Shown here: positions 34,589-39,081 of the stretch, in pieces
How the letters are laid out: the number at the start of each line of letters is the position of its first letter
Numbering within the stretch: position 1 is the stretch's first letter
From: DASTPP01 sp035762175
GTDB taxonomy: Bacteria; Myxococcota_A; Polyangia; Polyangiales; Polyangiaceae
NCBI GenBank assembly: GCA_035762175.1
Contig: DASTPP010000105.1
Location: forward strand, 1-39,081
DNA length: 39,081 nt
Direction of reading: 5' to 3'
Position numbers and translations under genes: made by a program
Notes under the pieces: generated by a model
Databases searched by the model: none
Told to the model about the DNA's origin: nothing
What the model saw: only the letters and a program-made list of their open reading frames with translations

Positions 34589-36337
34589 TCAGCCCCGGAG
34601 CCGGATGCTGAGCGTCTCCTCGACGAAGCCGACGCGGGGGCCGCCCACGCGCAAGGTGAGGGAGCCTTCGCCGCGCAGCAGAAACGAGACGGTCTTCGAG
34701 GTCGTCGAGGCCGAGCTGCGCAGAAAGAAGGGGCTCGACAGGAAGGGGTCGCGCTGGCCCCAGCCGCCGAGGTGCCCGATCTCGAGCCTGCCGGTGCCGG
34801 GCTCGGCGAGCTCGCAGCCGCCCGCGGGCGTCGCCTCGGCCCAGAGCGGGCCGTTGAAGGCGAGCTTCTGGGCCGACTCGAGCACGTAGGTCGGCAAGAA
34901 GCCGCGGTTCTCGACCGTGACGTCGAGGCGGCTCAGGCCGCCGCCGAGGGGCGTGAGGGCCCGGCGCGCGACGGCGAATGCGGGCGCGAGCGAGGCGAGG
35001 CAGAGCGCGAAGTGCGCGAGCTTGCCGCAGAGCTCGTGCAGCCGCTCGGGCGGCGGGTTGACGAGGCCGACGCGCGGGTCGATGCCCCCGACCTCGACGT
35101 CGCCGAGCTGCGGGTGGCGCACCGGCACCCAGGGCCGGAAGGCGCGCTGCAGGTTCTGCTCGCGGTCCCAGGCGTGCAGGGCCACGAAGTGCTCGCGGCC
35201 GAGGCGCCGGTAGTGCTCGATGAAGGGCGTCGCGCGCGCGAGGTCGATCTGGCGGAAGATCGACCAGAGCTCGCAGACGAGCGTGACGCAGCCGCGGTGG
35301 TGGTAGGCGTAGTCGCCGAGGTCGCCCCGCAGCGGCTTGCCCGGCTCGTAGAGGAACTCGTCGTGCCCGCTCACCGTCGGGTAGCCCACGATCGCGTCGC
35401 CCCAGGCCGCGAGCTCGCGGTAGACCTCGCGGTCGAAGGCGGCCATCTGGTGGTCGGGCCCGTCGCCGAGGGGCCGGATGAACACGCCGCCGTAGGTGTG
35501 CAGGTTCAGCCAGGCGAAGATCTCGGGGCGCGCCGAGGCGAACTCGACCACCGCGCGCGCCTCGGGCTCGCTCGTCGGGAAGGCCCCCGCCCCGGCCTGC
35601 GCGGGCTCGGGCGCCCAGGCGTAAGGGAAGTTGCGGTTCAGGTCGGTGTCGTTGTCGGAGAAGAGCCCGGCCGGCGGCACGGTGCGCCCGTCGAAGGGCT
35701 CGATGACGCCCTCGGGGTAGACCTTGTAGAAGGGGCCCTCGTCGGCGAGGCCGCGCGGCACGAGCAGGCCCGGCAGCTCTTCGGACTCGACGAACTCGCC
35801 GGCCGGGTCTTGCTTGCGCATCAGCAGGGCGAGCCCGTCGCCGTCGAGATCGCGCGGCACCCAGCGCGGCCGCGCGCCGTGGTGGCGGCGGTCGCGCGGG
35901 TTCGAGCGGACGTAGGCCCCGGTCGAGAGCACGCGCTCGGCGCCGTCGGGCGACAGGCGCGGCGCCACGTAAACCAGCACCTCGCGCGCCCGCGCCCGCA
36001 CCGCCTTCGGCACGTGCGCGAGCGCCTCGTCGTCGCCGAGGTGCAGCCGCAAGACGTCTTCGGCGATGCCGAGCGCGACGCTCGAGCCGCAGAACTCTTG
36101 CGCGTGCATGTTGCCGTCGACCAGGAGCGAGGGGCGCTTGAGGTCGGGCCTCGGCCCGAGCGTCAGCACCCAGAGCTCGCGCCCCTCGGCGCTCTTGCCC
36201 ATCGAGTCGAGGCGCGCCACCTCGGGGAAGGCGTCGGCCCACGCCCTGAGCTGCGCGCTCAGTTCGTCGTACGTGAGGTACCCGTGGCGGAAGCCGCGCG
36301 GCAGCCGCCCGAGATCGTCGAGGGAGGGGCTCGTCAT
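34589..36337 (-). CDS. M14-family zinc carboxypeptidase
   Basis: A 582-residue protein with an M14 peptidase domain (about 15-420). Zinc ligands are His78 and Glu81 (DGNMHAQEF) and His280 (WLNLHTYGG). DTDLNRNFPYAW at 230-241 carries the substrate-binding Asn-Arg, and Glu356 in VTLVCELWS is the catalytic base. The C-terminal part (about 460-582) is a beta-rich domain (RLDVTVENRGFLPTYVLESAQ, SKTVSFLLRGEGSLTLRVGG) like those found at the end of large myxobacterial carboxypeptidases. There is no signal peptide at ATG 36337, so it is cytosolic or exported by a non-classical route. An insertion with a DLDGDG segment (163-168) may bind calcium. Confidence 0.9.
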   Translation of the reverse strand: MTSPSLDDLGRLPRGFRHGYLTYDELSAQLRAWADAFPEVARLDSMGKSAEGRELWVLTLGPRPDLKRPSLLVDGNMHAQEFCGSSVALGIAEDVLRLHLGDDEALAHVPKAVRARAREVLVYVAPRLSPDGAERVLSTGAYVRSNPRDRRHHGARPRWVPRDLDGDGLALLMRKQDPAGEFVESEELPGLLVPRGLADEGPFYKVYPEGVIEPFDGRTVPPAGLFSDNDTDLNRNFPYAWAPEPAQAGAGAFPTSEPEARAVVEFASARPEIFAWLNLHTYGGVFIRPLGDGPDHQMAAFDREVYRELAAWGDAIVGYPTVSGHDEFLYEPGKPLRGDLGDYAYHHRGCVTLVCELWSIFRQIDLARATPFIEHYRRLGREHFVALHAWDREQNLQRAFRPWVPVRHPQLGDVEVGGIDPRVGLVNPPPERLHELCGKLAHFALCLASLAPAFAVARRALTPLGGGLSRLDVTVENRGFLPTYVLESAQKLAFNGPLWAEATPAGGCELAEPGTGRLEIGHLGGWGQRDPFLSSPFFLRSSASTTSKTVSFLLRGEGSLTLRVGGPRVGFVEETLSIRLRG

Positions 36338-36500
36338 CGGGCCGCCCCTCTATCACGGCCGCCCCGGCGCCGCCCCGCGCGCCGGGGACCCGACCGGCAC
36401 GAAGCCGCCCCTCGGGGCGGGCCCGCGCCCCGGCCGGGAACTTTCGCGCCCCGTGCACCTCCACGCTACACCTACGCGACTCCGGCGCCCCTGAGGCCCC

Positions 36501-37445
36501 TTGCCCGCCCGCCCCCGCCTCGCCCTGCCCTCGGCCCTCGCCCTCTCGGCGCTCGCCCACGCGCTCGCGCTCGCGTCGTTCTTCCCCGCGCTCTTCGGGC
36601 CCCGCGCCCTGCCCCCCGCCGTGCCCGACCCCTGGGCCGGCGGCGGCGAAGGCGGCGACGAGGTCAGCCTCGAGTTCGGCGAAGGCGCCGCCGCGGCGCC
36701 CGCGCCGCCCGCTCCCCCCGCGCCGCCCGCGCCGCCCGAGAACGCCGAGCCCGCGAGCGCGCCGCCCGAGAACGCCGAGCCCGCGAGCGCGCCGCCCGCT
36801 ACGGCCGCGGCCCGCGCCACGCGACCGACCCTCGAGCGAGGCGAGGGCGAGCCCGAGCCCGCGGCGCGCGCCGAGCGGGGGGGCGCCACGAGGGCGTCCC
36901 TGCGCGCGAAGGCCGCGGGCGCGGGGCGCGAGGGGGCCGCGCCGGGCGCGATGCGCGAGGGGGCCGCGCCGGGCGCGGGCGAGGCGGGGGCGTCGCGGGG
37001 GGTGGGCGTCGCGACGGCGAACAACCCGCGCGATCTCGGGCGGGCGTTCACGCGCGCCATCGCCCCCGGCTCGCAGGCCGACCGGGCCTGGTCGGGCCTG
37101 CCGGCGGGCTGGACGGGCGCCATCGACGTGGCGCTCGAGGTCGACGCCACGGGCTCGCTCGCGGGCTTCGAGGTGCGGGGCGAGGGCGCGCCGGCGCCGC
37201 TGCGCGAGCTCGTGCGGCGCACCACGGCGCTCCTGCGCGGCGGCGTCTTCGCCCCGCGCGGCGGCGCGCCCGGCGCGGGCAAGGTGCGGCTCAAGGTGCG
37301 CGCCCGCACGCGCGACGTCGACCCGAACGTGGTCGAGGGCGGGCGCATCGACCTCGAGTTTTCGTTCGAAAACGGAAAGGGCCGCGCCTCGTTCACGCAG
37401 CCCGGCGGCCGCCGCGTCGACGTCGACGTCGAGGCGCCGCGCTAG
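36501..37445 (+). CDS. TonB-like energy transducer / AgmX-like protein
   Basis: A 314-residue protein with an N-terminal membrane anchor (about 8-32: ALPSALALSALAHALALASFF), a long Pro/Ala/Glu-rich periplasmic spacer and a C-terminal domain (about 190-275) resembling the TonB C-terminal fold (GWTGAIDVALEVDATGSLAGFEVRGEG). The start is TTG 36501: an in-frame TGA lies at 36492-36494, and a GAGG is just upstream. The spacer contains ENAEPASAPP twice in a row (80-99), encoded by a perfect 30-base tandem duplication (36738-36797). No ExbB/ExbD partner is nearby. Confidence 0.65.
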   Translation: MPARPRLALPSALALSALAHALALASFFPALFGPRALPPAVPDPWAGGGEGGDEVSLEFGEGAAAAPAPPAPPAPPAPPENAEPASAPPENAEPASAPPATAAARATRPTLERGEGEPEPAARAERGGATRASLRAKAAGAGREGAAPGAMREGAAPGAGEAGASRGVGVATANNPRDLGRAFTRAIAPGSQADRAWSGLPAGWTGAIDVALEVDATGSLAGFEVRGEGAPAPLRELVRRTTALLRGGVFAPRGGAPGAGKVRLKVRARTRDVDPNVVEGGRIDLEFSFENGKGRASFTQPGGRRVDVDVEAPR

Positions 37446-37448
37446 TCG

Positions 37449-37530
37449 TCGACCGCCCGCCGGCGGCGGGAGCCTCCGCCAGGCAGAGCCCGGAGCGCCG
37501 ACCGCGCCACGCCCGAGAGTGGGCGGTCGA
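37449..37530. repeat. 10-bp inverted repeat between convergent genes
   Basis: TCGACCGCCC (37449-37458) pairs perfectly with GGGCGGTCGA (37521-37530) across 62 bases, spanning most of the 108-base gap between the TonB-like gene and the kinase. The geometry resembles the longer repeat at 4019-4139, and a terminator role is possible. Confidence 0.45.
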
Positions 37531-37553
37531 GCGGCGCGAGCGCCGGGCGCGCG

Positions 37554-39081
37554 TCAGCGGGGCGGGGGCGGCGTGGGCCGGCCCCCCTCGTCGCCCTCCC
37601 AGGGGTTGACGGGCGCGCTCTCGGGCCCGCCCGAGTCGGGGGCCGGCTTCGCGGACGAGCGCCCCGACGTCTCGGCCTTGGCGGCGCCCTCTTCGGGGCC
37701 GTGCGGCGCGCTCGGGCCCTTGTCCCACTCTCCGGACGTGCGGGACACGTGGGCGTTGGCGTTCGGGTTCAGGTGCGGAATGAGCCGAATCACGCGCTTG
37801 GGCTGCGAGGCGTCGAGCTTGAGCTTCTTCGCCCAGAAGCCGTCGCGCCTGATCTCGACCTCGACCGTCTCGCCCGCCGGCACGGGCACCGAGATCGGCA
37901 TCGTGCCGAGGTCGACCTTCTGCTGGTAGACGTGCGCGTCGATGGGCGAGATGACGAGGGCGACGTCGGTCGTCGGGCCGCGGCGCGCGGCCGCGTCTTG
38001 CGAGGCGGCGGCGGCCGGCTCGGCGGGCGCGGGGGGCGGGGCGCTCGCGGACGGCGCGGCCGCCTGCGGGGCGAGCGCCGCGGCGTCGCGCGCGGGGCGC
38101 CCGCGCAGCGACAGGGCGGCGGCGGCCGCGAGCGCAACCGCCCCGGCGCCGACGAGCGGCCAGCGCGAGCGCCGCGCCGGCAGCGGGGTGACCGTCGGCC
38201 GGGGCAGCGAGGCGGGCGCGATGACGTCGGGCAGGTCGAGCGCGCCCGGCCGCCCGCGCCGCGCCCGCTCGAGTTCGGCCGCGAGCTCGGCCATCGAGCC
38301 GAAGCGGTCGCCGGGGGACTTGGCCAGGCACTTGACGATGATCGCGCTGAGCGCGGGCGAGACGCCGGCCTCGGGGCGCGCGACGTGCGGCGGCACCGGC
38401 TCGGCGTTGACGTGCAGCGCCACCACGGCGAAGGGGCTCTCGGCGTCGAAGGGCACCTCGCCCGTGGCCATCTCATAGAGAATGACCCCGAGCGAGTAGA
38501 CGTCCGAGCGCAGGTCGACCTCCTCGCCGCGCCCCTGCTCGGGCGACATGTAGTGGGGCGTGCCGTAGAGCGTGCCGGCGACGGTCAGCCGGTTGGCCGC
38601 GCCGGCCACCTTGGCGATGCCGAAGTCGACCACGGTGACGAAGTCTTCTTCGTCGCCGCGCCGCGTGAGCAGCAGGTTGTCGGGCTTCAGATCGCGGTGC
38701 ACGATGCCCTTGGCGTGCGCGGCGCCGACCCCGGCGGCGATCTGCTTGCCGATGTGCGCGATGCGGTCGAGCGGCAGGGGCGCCTCGTCGCGAATCAGCT
38801 CGGAGAGCGGGCGGCCGTCGAGGTACTCCATCACGAAGTACGCCGTGCCGTCGGGCAGCGCGCCGAAGTCGCCGATGTCGACCACGTGCGGGTTGTCGAC
38901 CCCCGAGGCCGCCTTCGCCTCGACCAGGAAGCGCTCGCTCACCTCGTCGTCGCGCGCGAAGTCGGGGCGCAGCAGCTTGACCGCCACGGTCTTGCCGATC
39001 ACCTTGTGCCGCGCCCGGTACACGAGCCCGATGTTGCCGCCGCCGATGAGCTCTTCGACGACGTAGCGCCCCTCGATCGTG
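37554..39081 (-). CDS. Ser/Thr protein kinase with PEGA-like tail (5' end outside window)
   Basis: A Hanks-type kinase open to the right edge; the visible part is 508 residues. The first visible residues form the Gly-rich loop (IGGGNIGLVYRARH). Lys in TVAVKLL, HRDLKPDNLLL, VVDFGIAK, GTPHYMSPEQ and SDVYSLGVILYEM are all intact, so it should be active. After a linker a single transmembrane segment (RWPLVGAGAVALAAAAALSL) places the C-terminus outside. That region contains an Ala/Pro stretch, a PEGA-like beta domain (VALVISPIDAHVYQQKVDLG, then PAGETVEVEIRRDGFWAKKL) and a Pro-rich end. This is a common myxobacterial signalling architecture. Its frame continues beyond 39081. Confidence 0.93.
   Translation of the reverse strand, partial: TIEGRYVVEELIGGGNIGLVYRARHKVIGKTVAVKLLRPDFARDDEVSERFLVEAKAASGVDNPHVVDIGDFGALPDGTAYFVMEYLDGRPLSELIRDEAPLPLDRIAHIGKQIAAGVGAAHAKGIVHRDLKPDNLLLTRRGDEEDFVTVVDFGIAKVAGAANRLTVAGTLYGTPHYMSPEQGRGEEVDLRSDVYSLGVILYEMATGEVPFDAESPFAVVALHVNAEPVPPHVARPEAGVSPALSAIIVKCLAKSPGDRFGSMAELAAELERARRGRPGALDLPDVIAPASLPRPTVTPLPARRSRWPLVGAGAVALAAAAALSLRGRPARDAAALAPQAAAPSASAPPPAPAEPAAAASQDAAARRGPTTDVALVISPIDAHVYQQKVDLGTMPISVPVPAGETVEVEIRRDGFWAKKLKLDASQPKRVIRLIPHLNPNANAHVSRTSGEWDKGPSAPHGPEEGAAKAETSGRSSAKPAPDSGGPESAPVNPWEGDEGGRPTPPPPR

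Overview
The window is a very GC-rich (roughly 70-75% by eye), densely coding bacterial chromosome segment. The gene content points to a myxobacterium, probably in the Polyangia: a DUF1592/DUF1552 pair, a compact chemosensory operon, a Ser/Thr kinase with a PEGA-like tail, a catalytically impaired kinase homologue, many short lipoproteins, and frequent GTG/TTG starts. This placement is inference; there is no rRNA or other phylogenetic marker gene here apart from a fragment of hflX. I saw no tRNA, rRNA or CRISPR array.

Layout. 1-557: 3' end of hflX. 558-993: non-coding DNA with hairpins. 994-4019: translationally coupled DUF1592 (c-heme motif) and DUF1552 genes. 4019-4139: a long perfect inverted repeat, followed by a convergent radical SAM gene, a small lipoprotein and hutU (urocanase). 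7503-13926: a REC-XRE response regulator divergent from cheA-cheW-cheW-cheR-cheB, where the last four genes overlap by 4 bases each. 14142-16335: a glutamate dehydrogenase and a convergent CPBP protease. 16532-18511: a disturbed region with two lipoprotein-like gene fragments on either side of a pseudokinase, plus several tandem repeats. 18678-21600: an unrecognised 513-residue protein and a SAM methyltransferase, divergent from a DGQHR-domain (DndB-like) gene. 23323-25162: a propeller lipoprotein and a TrmH-family RNA methyltransferase. 25167-25456: a 242-bp element with 33-bp terminal inverted repeats and 24-bp flanking direct repeats. 25437-27206: a HEAT-repeat protein. 27207-27919: non-coding, partly AT-rich. 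27920-31200: a small unknown protein and a full-length homologue of the eukaryotic major vault protein. 31261-39081: a lipoprotein cyclophilin, an acyl-CoA ligase, an AcpH-like protein, an M14 carboxypeptidase, a TonB-like protein and a Ser/Thr kinase cut by the right edge.

The most exciting content is the bacterial vault protein (28666-31200). It has N-terminal vault-type repeats, a shoulder domain, a long cap-helix coiled coil and a C-terminal cap region, at nearly the same length as the animal protein. Next come the MITE-like element at the end of the HEAT-repeat gene, the pseudokinase whose 3' end lies in a tandem repeat, and the chemosensory operon with no receptor or CheY but with a divergent REC-XRE regulator.
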